Positions 1 through 7,644 of a DNA stretch of 20,359 nt are shown here, piece by piece. Numbering within the stretch: the first letter of the stretch is position 1; each line of letters starts with the position of its first letter. The notes under the pieces are model-generated. The model saw only the letters and a program-made list of their open reading frames with translations, ran no database searches and was not told the origin of the DNA. This stretch comes from a virus. The position numbers were made by a program, and so were the translations under genes. The DNA is taken from IMG/VR virus record IMGVR_UViG_3300028008_000147, positions 1-20,359 of that record. One strand, 5' to 3'.

Positions 1-423
1 ACAACCACAGTCTTCACATACATAATCTTCTTTTACTTCTACCATCTCGTACTGTTCTTTCAGTGCAAGTAGGAAATCTTTGTATGACTTTGCAAGTTTC
101 TGTTGAAATTTAAGTTTATCATCTGACCTTTTAATTCTCATAAACTTGTCCATGGCAGCCTGTGCCATTCTTTTGTCAACTTTCTTTTTACCAGATGCAA
201 ACTCAACGTCATGTCTACCGTTCATGGTGACAGACTTTCTCAATTGCATAATGATATTCTTAGATGCAGACTTTACATCATCATCTGAAGCATCATCATC
301 CTTAGAAAATGGATTTTGTTTCATATCCTTATCCTTGGACATTGCCCTTTTTGCGTCTGCCCGAGCAGATGCTTCTCTGACTTCCTCAAGGGCTTCGGAC
401 ATAGTTTTTGAATATCTTGTCAT
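1..423 (-). CDS. Charged phage protein of unknown function, 3' end outside window
   Basis: ATG at 423, one base after the stop of the preceding gene (TAA-A-ATG). 141 codons are visible and the frame stays open to base 1, so the C-terminus is missing. I do not recognise a characterised family. The protein is very rich in Lys, Asp and Glu, with an Asp run near residues 42-51 and a Lys-rich stretch near residue 80, and looks helical. It starts MTRYSKTMSEALEEVREAS. The last visible residues carry a Cys cluster (C-E-D-C-G-C), which could begin a metal-binding motif. As the last visible gene of the left block it probably shares the late, virion-associated expression of its neighbours (inference). 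Confident that it is a real gene, not about its role. Confidence 0.75.
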   Translation of the reverse strand, partial: MTRYSKTMSEALEEVREASARADAKRAMSKDKDMKQNPFSKDDDASDDDVKSASKNIIMQLRKSVTMNGRHDVEFASGKKKVDKRMAQAAMDKFMRIKRSDDKLKFQQKLAKSYKDFLLALKEQYEMVEVKEDYVCEDCGC

Positions 424-424
424 T

Positions 425-691
425 TTACTTTTCCCAAATTTTAATTTTAAGAGTACCTTCACCCTTAATTAGTCGATGGAATTCCATCTTGTTAATGTTA
501 TAGAGTTTGCCCTTTTGCAAATCCTCTGGTAGTTTGTTGTCCATCTGAAGTTGCCAACCAGCACCTTCAACAACCGTAATTTCTCTATCGTTTCTATCAC
601 GATGCCAGATTAGTTCATTTTCAGATATATCCTCTGAAAAGGTTCTAATCTTATAATCTCCCTCTAGTTCGTCCTTGTAAGGATTTACCAA
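425..691 (-). CDS. Small cupin-like protein, UUG start
   Basis: 88 residues. The only start that fits is TTG at 691, served by a perfect GGAGG nine bases upstream (701-705) that lies inside the Gly codons at the end of the preceding gene. The start overlaps that gene's stop by 7 bases. The pattern W-H-R-D-R, then GWQLQMDN, then a Gly turn, then EFHRLIKGEGTLKIKI looks like a one-domain beta-barrel of the cupin type, with the single His (F-H-R-L-I-K-G) where cupins place a metal ligand. Small proteins of this look are common in T4-like marine phages. No enzymatic role can be assigned. It sits between the NMNAT-like polyprotein and a charged protein, so a virion or assembly role is possible (inference). 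Confidence 0.7.
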   Translation of the reverse strand: MVNPYKDELEGDYKIRTFSEDISENELIWHRDRNDREITVVEGAGWQLQMDNKLPEDLQKGKLYNINKMEFHRLIKGEGTLKIKIWEK

Positions 692-2763
692 AAGAAATTA
701 CCTCCACCTGATAAACCTAATTGTTTTGCATAACGTGGTAAGTTACACGCCCAGTATCCTGCCTTGGTTCTGTCTTTTTGATTTTCACAATCGTGTCGGG
801 CAGCAAAACTCTTTCTTGCTTCCTTGTCATTCAACTTGACTTTCAGTCCAGTTGTATCACCCCAAGAAACTTTCTTCACATTACCTGTTGATGGGTCTTT
901 AACATACACATAGTATTTCTTAGGCCCACCGACTTTAGGTTTATTTAGTTCTACATCCTTGTCTTCGTCAAAAGACTCCATAGGACAATCTAGTGGAACT
1001 GGGTTACCATTGTACATGGCATATTCGCCAATGTTACCATCCAGTAGTTCTTTATCAAAACCTACTGGGTTTAGTTTACCACTTTCATATAGTTTTCTTT
1101 TTTCTTGAAAGAATTTATAGTATGCTTCAGAACCCACACGATATTGATTGGATTCGATTAAACTAGAAGTTTCACATTCGTTACAACAACTAGGTGTACC
1201 ACAGTCAAGATGTTCTTTGAATGAGAATACCTTTTGGCCTGGTGTCATCTTTTGCCTACTTTCTCTACTTGCATCTGTTCCAATTTCTCTAGGGTCTTGT
1301 TCTTCTTTTTTACCCTTCGCCTGTTTCCACAAGTCTGCATCAGCAGTTGTTCTTGTCTTACCACCAGTAAGGAATGAGTTCACTCTTGCGAATGCCCATT
1401 GTTGTGGAGTTGTGCCAGGGCGATGTCCTGTCTTCCATGCTGCCATACCTCTATCATATACTTTTTTCAAAATACCATAAGGTATACCAGACTTCTCTGC
1501 TTTTGTAATCAGTCCTTCAATCTTTTCGTTTAATTGAAAGTCTTCTTTTTTTAATAGTTTTTTGCGTTTTTCTATACTATCTGCTCTATCCTTTGCCAAT
1601 TGAGCAGACTTACCAGTTGCATATTTAAGATTTGGATATGTCTTAGATTGTTTTAACTTTTCATTCTTTGGAACACAGTTAGGAACTTCTTTTCCATTCT
1701 TCTTTTTCATACCAACTTGTTTGTGAGTATCCCAACATGGGCCTTCGCTCTCACCATACATCTGTTTGAATTTCTTTGTACTCTTAGATGGTTTAGTTTC
1801 AGCATGACCATCGCCAGGAGCAGGCCCGTCTTTACCTTTTGCAAAGTGTGCCGCACGTTTCTGTTTAGTGGACTTAGACATCTCATCACCATCAGCATCT
1901 TTTGCATAATACTTTGCTGGTTCTGTACCTTCTCTGTCCTTAATATCTTTATCTTGTTTGACTTCGTACAACCACTTCTTGTGTGTAGTACCGTCTTGTT
2001 CTGCGAATACGAGGTAATTAGTTCCTCTACGAATAACTTCACCAGATACTCCAGTGTAGTTGTCCTCAACTATATCGCCGATAGAATATAACTTATTCTC
2101 TACATATAAATCACGAATGACATCTTCGTCTGTCATCACGTTTGTTCTTGGAACAAATGATTCACGAATACCCATATACTTGCGAACATCTTTGAACAAT
2201 GACATTCCCTGTTTGAATGTACTTGGAACTCCAAGTTTGAAAGTATCGAAATCATTTGATGATGCAGCAGCACGCATTTTAGATGCAGACATTCCTGTCA
2301 CACCTTCTGCGTCTGGGTCACGTTCACCAGCAGAGATTACTTCAATGTTGTCAAAACCATAGTAACCATGTCTTGCTTCTACACCGTTATACTTGTTCAG
2401 TAGACCATTGAATTCAGTAACTCTATCTGAACCAACAACCATTACGATTGATTTGTGTCCTTTATTGTGCAGTGATACTGCAATCTCAAACACATTTCTT
2501 GCTTTATCAACAACAATAGTTCTAGAATGTTTTGGGAACATCTTCTTCATATATGCAACTTTCTTTGCATATGGAAGTGGGTCTTTCTTTGCATTTTCAG
2601 AGTGAGATGCGAATACATAGTATGGTGCGCCGACATTCTTCTTTGCCTGACCAGCGACTGCATCTAATAATTTCTCGTGTCCTGTAGTTGGTGGGTTGAA
2701 TCTACCAAATGTAAATACGGCAGTGTCACCCCTTGCTTCTACTATTTCTGAAAACTTCCTCAT
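685..2763 (-). CDS. NMNAT/cytidylyltransferase-like multidomain phage protein
   Basis: 692 residues. Residues 13-180 form a nucleotidylyltransferase domain: GRFNPPTTGH at 20-29 is the HxGH-type nucleotide-binding motif, and MSASKMRA at 158-165 matches the ISSTxxR-type second motif. The family transfers AMP or CMP from NTP, and NMN adenylyltransferase in NAD synthesis is the closest known activity. Next come a small SH3/KOW-like barrel (about 226-268, GDIVEDNYTGVSGEV), a linker rich in Lys and Asp, a C-W-D...V-P-N-C-V-P segment (342-366), a DUF5824-like helical segment (415-485), a Cys cluster (521-530) and a C-terminal domain (612-692) with conserved H-D-C, Y-W-A-C and R-Y-A-K. The start overlaps the upstream stop as ATGA. 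Residues 6-10 (I-V-E then A-R) resemble a T4 gp21 prohead-protease site. Substrate specificity is not established. Confidence 0.85.
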   Translation of the reverse strand: MRKFSEIVEARGDTAVFTFGRFNPPTTGHEKLLDAVAGQAKKNVGAPYYVFASHSENAKKDPLPYAKKVAYMKKMFPKHSRTIVVDKARNVFEIAVSLHNKGHKSIVMVVGSDRVTEFNGLLNKYNGVEARHGYYGFDNIEVISAGERDPDAEGVTGMSASKMRAAASSNDFDTFKLGVPSTFKQGMSLFKDVRKYMGIRESFVPRTNVMTDEDVIRDLYVENKLYSIGDIVEDNYTGVSGEVIRRGTNYLVFAEQDGTTHKKWLYEVKQDKDIKDREGTEPAKYYAKDADGDEMSKSTKQKRAAHFAKGKDGPAPGDGHAETKPSKSTKKFKQMYGESEGPCWDTHKQVGMKKKNGKEVPNCVPKNEKLKQSKTYPNLKYATGKSAQLAKDRADSIEKRKKLLKKEDFQLNEKIEGLITKAEKSGIPYGILKKVYDRGMAAWKTGHRPGTTPQQWAFARVNSFLTGGKTRTTADADLWKQAKGKKEEQDPREIGTDASRESRQKMTPGQKVFSFKEHLDCGTPSCCNECETSSLIESNQYRVGSEAYYKFFQEKRKLYESGKLNPVGFDKELLDGNIGEYAMYNGNPVPLDCPMESFDEDKDVELNKPKVGGPKKYYVYVKDPSTGNVKKVSWGDTTGLKVKLNDKEARKSFAARHDCENQKDRTKAGYWACNLPRYAKQLGLSGGGNFFW

Positions 2764-4010
2764 TTATCCCATGCCTTTATTGCAGTAAAGTTGTTGAAAC
2801 TAAATTCCATTCTGTCTACGAGTTTTACTGCATCTCCTGATACTCTATCAATTGCAACGTAACCCTCTGGGTTAGTTACTTTGAAACCATTTGCAGTTTT
2901 AATAAACGTACTCGTTAATCCCTTAACACTATTTAGTTTGCTTACGATACCCATTTTAGCATCCACAAGGTGTCCTTGGAATGCAATGATATTTTCTAAA
3001 TTCTTTGTATGTTTCTTTACTTCACGAACATACTCGGTTTGTATATTTGTATACTTCTCTTTACCCTTAACACTCTTGGCCTTATCAATCTGTTTTTGGA
3101 TTGACATTTCAACCCACTTTTCATATCCCCTTGCGTGTTGACTAGGATTACTAATCTTCTGTCCCTGACGAACTTTACTATTATTGTAAGTCTTCAGTGA
3201 TGCACCAGCAAGCGCTCCAGTCATACTATTCTGTAGGTTAAGAAACTTTGTTAGATTAGCAGAATTAATTTTTTGAAATGTAGAACCAGCAGATGATAGA
3301 GATTTAGTAACAGTTGCAGTCTCACTTGCAGTCATTGTCGCCTTACCAGATACATCTTTATAAGTTGCATCATCCATCCACACGTTTCTTGATTTTGTTA
3401 ACTTACTTATACTTGCACCAAAAGATGCTTTCATATCCTGAAGTGCTGAACCTGAATAAGTTGTATGCCAGACAATACCAATCTTTGCAGTATTGATTTG
3501 TTTACCAATATCTGAAGTTGGGTCTACTGCATATACAATTGTATTTGGTTGGAATGTAATGAATGACTTGCCATCAATCATCTCTGTAGATTTATCTTCT
3601 GATGTAAACATCAAGTCGCCTTGAAGTACACCTGTGATACCCAAAGATGAGAACTCTGCAAGTGCTGTTTTGAACTTACTATTCAGTGAACCAGATAGTC
3701 CATCATCATCTATCTCTTTTGCAGTCTTATATAACTTAGGAGTTGCGTTAAATACTGACTTCTTCGCAACAAAGAACTTACCATCTTCTGGGTCAATACC
3801 AGCAAAGATTGCAGGAGCACCGTCCCATTTGACAGTCATGTTTACAGATGAACGTGATTCACCAGATAACATATCTCGTAAAGAACGCATAAAGTTAATC
3901 GCCGCACGCCCACCAGGCACACCGAAATTAAGTATTTCGTCTTCTATATGTTCTAGGTGTAGGTTCTTCCCACCTTTGTCTTCGGCAAGGAAGTTTGAAA
4001 AATCTATCAT
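2760..4010 (-). CDS. KxDG nucleotidyltransferase (ligase-like) protein, DUF6267-like
   Basis: 416 residues, ATG at 4010. I read covalent-nucleotidyltransferase (DNA/RNA ligase superfamily) motifs: TVKWDGAPA with K61 as candidate adenylated Lys (motif I), GVLQGDLMF at 127-135 in place of motif III, NPEGYVAID at 380-388 (motif IV, E382) and AVKLVDRMEF at 394-403 (motif V, K396). The order is right, but motifs III and IV are about 245 residues apart, so a large helical insertion splits the core. Related proteins are widespread in T4-like marine phages as a DUF (DUF6267 from memory) of unknown function. The N-terminus MIDFSNFLAE resembles a T4 capsid-targeting peptide. It is coupled by ATGA to the NMNAT-like gene. 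Ligase, capping or tRNA/RNA repair activities are all conceivable, and an inactive structural derivative cannot be excluded. Confidence 0.75.
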   Translation of the reverse strand: MIDFSNFLAEDKGGKNLHLEHIEDEILNFGVPGGRAAINFMRSLRDMLSGESRSSVNMTVKWDGAPAIFAGIDPEDGKFFVAKKSVFNATPKLYKTAKEIDDDGLSGSLNSKFKTALAEFSSLGITGVLQGDLMFTSEDKSTEMIDGKSFITFQPNTIVYAVDPTSDIGKQINTAKIGIVWHTTYSGSALQDMKASFGASISKLTKSRNVWMDDATYKDVSGKATMTASETATVTKSLSSAGSTFQKINSANLTKFLNLQNSMTGALAGASLKTYNNSKVRQGQKISNPSQHARGYEKWVEMSIQKQIDKAKSVKGKEKYTNIQTEYVREVKKHTKNLENIIAFQGHLVDAKMGIVSKLNSVKGLTSTFIKTANGFKVTNPEGYVAIDRVSGDAVKLVDRMEFSFNNFTAIKAWDK

Positions 4011-4047
4011 TTAGCACAGTTTCCATTTATACAAATTATTATGTTAC

Positions 4048-4055
4048 TATTTATA
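4048..4055 (-). promoter_or_regulatory. T4-type late promoter box
   Basis: TATAAATA on the minus strand, the exact consensus used by the T4 late sigma factor gp55. It lies 38 bases upstream of the ATG at 4010 and overlaps the -10 box of the sigma70-type promoter at 4053-4081. It fits late expression of the left block, which looks virion-associated. Confidence 0.65.
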
Positions 4056-4081
4056 ATAACACAATTATTCAGAAATGTCAA
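4053..4081 (-). promoter_or_regulatory. Sigma70-type promoter before the KxDG gene
   Basis: TTGACA (4081-4076), 17-bp spacer, TATTAT (4058-4053). The -35 box lies inside the last codons of the 76-aa gene at 4065-4295. It has the same geometry as the six other promoters in the window. Confidence 0.7.
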
Positions 4082-4295
4082 CAGCCCTATTGTTACCCTT
4101 CATAAAAGATGGCAGTTTATCTTCACCAAAAGGTTTTACACTAACCAATTGTTCTGATAACATCTCTGCATCCCTTTTATTAGAAAAAGAACGAACGATA
4201 TCATTTGATGGGAATTCTACTACTTCCCACCATATTCCATTTTGCTGCACAAAGTATTTTACTTTCTTATACTTTGATGTCCTGAAATTTTTCAT
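4065..4295 (-). CDS. Small conserved-looking phage protein, unknown function
   Basis: 76 residues from ATG at 4295, which lies within the last 29 bases of the gp41 gene, with GGAAAG ten bases upstream. The frame is open further upstream, but that extension lies wholly inside gp41, so I prefer this start. The core (YFVQQNGIWWEVVEF, then S-N-D-I-V-R-S-F-S, then K-R-D-A-E) has the alternating pattern of a small beta-sheet domain. I do not recognise a named family. Its last codons (Val-Asp-Ile-Ser-Glu) contain the -35 box of the next promoter, and that dual use may constrain its C-terminus. Confidence 0.65.
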   Translation of the reverse strand: MKNFRTSKYKKVKYFVQQNGIWWEVVEFPSNDIVRSFSNKRDAEMLSEQLVSVKPFGEDKLPSFMKGNNRAVDISE

Positions 4296-5676
4296 AGTCT
4301 TTATGCTTTCCAAGACTACTTCCGAAAGTCGTTTTATCAAATGCTGGTTCCTCTGGTTGTCCACTGTCAATAATGTCATCTTGTGCTTCCTGTTCCACAT
4401 CGTATAGTTTCATTCTCGCCCTATCGATACCCACGACAAATCTCTTGTTTGCGCCTGGGTCGTTATATCGATTCTTTAATTGTTTCACCATTATCTGGTT
4501 TAGACTGTCTAAGTCTTCCGTAGATATGAGTGCAAACATGAGGTCTGCCGTAGCAGGCAAACCAAAACTTTCTGATGTATCTTCCAAACCAACATCTGAG
4601 TTGGAGTACCCACCTCTTGTCGTTTGTGTTGCCGACATAATCGGTACATTATTTTCAACTGCAAGTCCCCTAAGTTCTTCTGCAATTGATTTGATATAGA
4701 AGTATGACCCAACATTAGCGTTCCCCTTAAATCTGGATGAAGCACAAATATTCAAATAGTCGATAAAGATAATATCTGGTCTAAATGATTTCTTTAGTGC
4801 AAGTTCTTTGATTAAACTTCTGAAGTGTCCAGTATGGGCAGATGCAGTAGGATATTCTTTGATAATTAACTTTCCATTAGTCTTTGTTTGTATCTTGGAT
4901 AGACGGTCAGTAAACATCTTTTTGGGCAACTCATGCAAGTCATCCATAGTAATGTTCATTAGATTTGCATCAATACGTTCTGCAATTCTTTCTTCTGCCA
5001 TCTCCATAGTTATATATAAAACACTCTTACCTTGCATGAGGGTGGACGCTGCCATGTGACACATGAATAACGATTTACCAACACCAGTTCCAGCAAGTGC
5101 AATATTTAATGTCTTTTGTGGAATACCACCTTTTGTAATTCTGTTGAAATAGTCAAGGTCGAATTCAATTTTCTCTTCTTTCTTATGGTAAAATTCAAAT
5201 CTGTTCTCACCATCTTCTACATAGTCGTGTCCAACATTCTGGTCAAATGCAACTGCAAGTGCTTCAGATAAGATGGACGGTATTGCTTCAGCGGTATGTT
5301 CTTTATCTTTACCTTCGATAATTTGAATACCATTAAGGATAGCATTGTAGACTGCTTTATCCTTACAAAACTTTTCTGTTGTGTCAACCAACCACTGCAT
5401 ATCAACTTCTGCATCTGATAAGGTATTGACGATTTCTGTAACCGACTTGAACTCTACGTCTGTTAAGTCTTTTCGATTATCTAGTTCAATAGAGAGTGCT
5501 TCTTTAGTAGGTTGATTATTATACTTCTCTACAAACTTAATGATTTCTTCAAAGACTACACGCTCTTGTCTATTTGCAAAATACTCTGGTTTGATGAAAG
5601 GGATTACCTTTCTTGCATAGGGTTCATTATATACTAAATTACTTAGCGTGGTTCGTTCAATCGTCTGTGTTGACAT
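4267..5676 (-). CDS. 41: Replicative DNA helicase (T4 gp41-like, DnaB/RecA fold)
   Basis: 469 residues, ATG at 5676, overlapping the upstream gene by 20 bases. The N-terminal helical domain (1-150) is followed by the RecA-type motor. Walker A is AGTGVGKS (195-202), then L-Y-I-T-M-E-M-A corresponds to motif H1a, and RPDIIFIDYLN is Walker B. After that comes SATQTTRGG and the acidic C-terminal tail typical of gp41. In T4 the gp41 hexamer travels 5' to 3' on the lagging strand, unwinds duplex ahead of gp43 and binds the gp61 primase. Length matches T4 gp41 (475). No primase or gp59 loader gene lies in the window. Identification is firm at family level. Confidence 0.95.
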   Translation of the reverse strand: MSTQTIERTTLSNLVYNEPYARKVIPFIKPEYFANRQERVVFEEIIKFVEKYNNQPTKEALSIELDNRKDLTDVEFKSVTEIVNTLSDAEVDMQWLVDTTEKFCKDKAVYNAILNGIQIIEGKDKEHTAEAIPSILSEALAVAFDQNVGHDYVEDGENRFEFYHKKEEKIEFDLDYFNRITKGGIPQKTLNIALAGTGVGKSLFMCHMAASTLMQGKSVLYITMEMAEERIAERIDANLMNITMDDLHELPKKMFTDRLSKIQTKTNGKLIIKEYPTASAHTGHFRSLIKELALKKSFRPDIIFIDYLNICASSRFKGNANVGSYFYIKSIAEELRGLAVENNVPIMSATQTTRGGYSNSDVGLEDTSESFGLPATADLMFALISTEDLDSLNQIMVKQLKNRYNDPGANKRFVVGIDRARMKLYDVEQEAQDDIIDSGQPEEPAFDKTTFGSSLGKHKDYEKFQDIKV

Positions 5677-5965
5677 ACTGCATATTCTCCTCGTTCACTT
5701 GTTGGTCTATCAGGTCTTGAAGTATATCTCCAAGTAACTGAAAGAAATCATCATTAAAATATTCTCTATCTAACGAGTTAGAGTCTAACACATTATAATC
5801 GAATTGTAAAGAGGCTTCTGTCTTTTCTTCATTCTCAACAATAGAAACTTTACCATATTCATATACAACCCCCTGATAAAATCCTGCCTTCTCCGTCAAA
5901 CCAATACCTTGCCACTTTCTATCCTTGTTGGCAACGAATGTATATTTTTCACGAATGTTAGACAT
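5657..5965 (-). CDS. Conserved-looking small phage protein upstream of gp41, unknown
   Basis: 102 residues, ATG at 5965, overlapping the preceding stop by 8 bases and the next start by 20 bases. The first half looks beta-rich (WQGIGLTEKAGFYQGVVYEY, GKVSI), and the second half is acidic and helical (FFQLLGDILQDLIDQQ). Similar short proteins occur beside gp41 in cyanophages, but no activity is known to me. The tight overlap with gp41 suggests co-translation and perhaps a role at the replisome (inference). Confidence 0.7.
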   Translation of the reverse strand: MSNIREKYTFVANKDRKWQGIGLTEKAGFYQGVVYEYGKVSIVENEEKTEASLQFDYNVLDSNSLDREYFNDDFFQLLGDILQDLIDQQVNEENMQYVNTDD

Positions 5966-6506
5966 AATGTAAATAACTCCCTATAATATATTTCGGTTCA
6001 ACTTCTGGTTTTTCTCCAGCATGAAGATGTGTCCATAATGGTGGGAACATCAACATTCTGCCTGGCCTTGGTTCAACTCTCATATTCCATTGTGGAAAAG
6101 TAGTTGCACCTTTCTCGGGCCAGTTCAGATAAAGAAAGAAAACTAAGAACCTACGAGCAGACTCATAATTACCAACATCAACATGGTCTTTGAACTCATC
6201 GAAATCATTCGCCTCGTACTTCTTCATACGATACTGTTCAAATGCAAATTGTTCTGGGAACATTCCATTGGTAATATTACAGTCCTGTCTGTATTTATCG
6301 ATATGTTCAAAGAACACTTCAGTTAATTTTTCCGTAAAGGGTTGCCAGTCATTGTGTTGTTGCAATGTAACTTGTTTGAAAGAACGATGTCCTTCCAACT
6401 TTATATCTTCATGTTGTTGAGGATTCTCTTCAAACATTGCAATTAGTTGTTTGCACAAATCTTCACCAATAACTTTGTTATATACTTTTACGAAATCATT
6501 ATTCAT
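5958..6506 (-). CDS. 2OG-Fe(II) oxygenase (prolyl-4-hydroxylase-like)
   Basis: 182 residues, ATG at 6506, one base after the preceding stop. The iron ligands of the double-stranded beta-helix are visible: H108-V-D110 in FKDHVDVGN, and the distal His in PLWTHLHAGEKP (H160 or H162), followed by K172-Y-I-I-G-S-Y-L, whose basic residue can bind 2-oxoglutarate. FFLYLN and TTFPQW are typical of P4H-like members. Such enzymes hydroxylate protein side chains or, in the TET/JBP and AlkB branches, bases. The sequence is P4H-like rather than TET-like, so the substrate is unknown. It sits two genes after a TAGT-like glycosyltransferase, so hydroxylation before glycosylation is worth considering. Confidence 0.85.
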   Translation of the reverse strand: MNNDFVKVYNKVIGEDLCKQLIAMFEENPQQHEDIKLEGHRSFKQVTLQQHNDWQPFTEKLTEVFFEHIDKYRQDCNITNGMFPEQFAFEQYRMKKYEANDFDEFKDHVDVGNYESARRFLVFFLYLNWPEKGATTFPQWNMRVEPRPGRMLMFPPLWTHLHAGEKPEVEPKYIIGSYLHYV

Positions 6507-6507
6507 A

Positions 6508-6822
6508 TTAAGTAATCAACCCACTTCCAGATGCTGCTGTATTGGTAGGGATTTCAATGCCTGTTGTCTGTTTCATATATCCTGCTGATAGTTCTGGTGC
6601 AGTTTGAATCATAAACATAATTGAATTCCTAGAGAAGTTGAAATCTCCATCTGGTTCAACACCAGACATACAAATTCCATTCACCAAACCAACTCCTTGT
6701 TGATTTGCCTGTAGCATTCTTGGACGATTGAGGGTAATAGTAGTCCCAACTTCGTCAACGTATTTGCCCAAGATTTCTGCCCCATTCGACATCACCAAGG
6801 TAACAATTGTTCCTTTATTCAT
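6508..6822 (-). CDS. Small Sm-like (LSm/Hfq-like) fold protein, tentative
   Basis: 104 residues from ATG at 6822, one base after the preceding stop and with AGGAG ten bases upstream (6833-6837). The frame continues further upstream, but only inside the glycosyltransferase gene. GTIVTLVMSNGAEILGKYVD followed by T-T-I-T-L-N-R-P-R-M-L resembles the Sm1 strand pattern (Gly, then hydrophobic-x-Leu, then N-G, then G-x-hydrophobic). The rest (about 50-104) is a beta segment and a Thr/Ala/Ser-rich tail. Sm-like proteins bind RNA as rings. This is fold-level pattern reading only, so an RNA-binding role is a guess. I am confident that the gene is real. Confidence 0.65.
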   Translation of the reverse strand: MNKGTIVTLVMSNGAEILGKYVDEVGTTITLNRPRMLQANQQGVGLVNGICMSGVEPDGDFNFSRNSIMFMIQTAPELSAGYMKQTTGIEIPTNTAASGSGLIT

Positions 6823-6823
6823 A

Positions 6824-7609
6824 TTACATAAACTCCTGTAAGTTTGTTGTTTGACTTTGCTTCCAAGCCTTTTTATATTGTATTTTAATCTTATTGAATG
6901 TGCCACCCATCATTTCTTTTGTTCCATTATATGAAACATACTCTGGGAACTTCTCAATAAGTTTTTGGTGGTTGTCGTTTATCATTTTCAAGTCTCTGCC
7001 CATATCCATACACCCACCTTGTGTACCGACAAAATCACTTAGATAAACAAACCTATCCCATACTCTATTAGGATATCCTTTTGATAATAGTTGTAACGAT
7101 AACGAAATATCTTCTGCTGTTGATAACTCCCAATCTAGTTCATCTGCACTAGGAAGTTGTTTACCATCAAAGAAGAATACTTCTGCCGTTCCAGTATTAT
7201 CTATATATTCTTTACCAGCGGGCGGTAACCCACCAGTTCTGCATCCACCCCATGTCACACCTTCATCCATCCATTTGGATGTTTCGGTAAGCATATGATT
7301 CCAATCGTCTTCGGTCATTGTACGTTTAGTCAGTTCACCGTCATGCCAAGGTTTCCTTGTTTTCATAACAATGTCATCGTCCATTACAATGTACCGTTTA
7401 TTTTTACCTTGCTCCCAAATCCACTTACGAGTTGCAGTAATACCACAATCATTTTCTGGTAATACTATCATTGGTAAGTGAGCATGGTGAGTGCGTTCTT
7501 TGGGTTGAACAACCAAAACACATTTGTTCTGTATGCTGGATGGCATATTGAAAAACGTGAGTTGATTATTATATCTTCCCAGCGTGGGAATAAAAATTGT
7601 ATCTATCAT
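6824..7609 (-). CDS. TAGT-like GT-A glycosyltransferase
   Basis: 261 residues, ATG at 7609. It opens with FIPTLGR (6-12) and has V-L-V-V-Q-P near 31-36. L-P-E-N-D-C-G-I-T-A-T-R (50-61) is followed by YIVMDDDI (73-80), whose acidic cluster supplies the DxD metal and nucleotide-sugar site. T-A-E-D at 164-167 is the probable second acidic motif. This order matches the TET-associated glycosyltransferase (TAGT) group, phage GT-A enzymes linked to sugar transfer onto hydroxymethylated cytosine. It has its own promoter 7 bases upstream and is followed by an Sm-like protein and an oxygenase. A DNA-base acceptor is likely from family and context but unproven, and a protein or glycan acceptor is possible. 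Confidence 0.8.
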   Translation of the reverse strand: MIDTIFIPTLGRYNNQLTFFNMPSSIQNKCVLVVQPKERTHHAHLPMIVLPENDCGITATRKWIWEQGKNKRYIVMDDDIVMKTRKPWHDGELTKRTMTEDDWNHMLTETSKWMDEGVTWGGCRTGGLPPAGKEYIDNTGTAEVFFFDGKQLPSADELDWELSTAEDISLSLQLLSKGYPNRVWDRFVYLSDFVGTQGGCMDMGRDLKMINDNHQKLIEKFPEYVSYNGTKEMMGGTFNKIKIQYKKAWKQSQTTNLQEFM

Positions 7610-7615
7610 TTTCTT

Positions 7616-7644
7616 ATAATACCAGAAGTTAAGTTACTTGTCAA
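7616..7644 (-). promoter_or_regulatory. Sigma70-type promoter before the TAGT-like gene
   Basis: TTGACA (7644-7639), 17-bp spacer, TATTAT (7621-7616). The -35 box encodes the Val-Asp-Lys end of the upstream gene. Transcription would begin within about 10 bases of the ATG at 7609, so the leader is very short or absent unless initiation is shifted. Confidence 0.7.
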
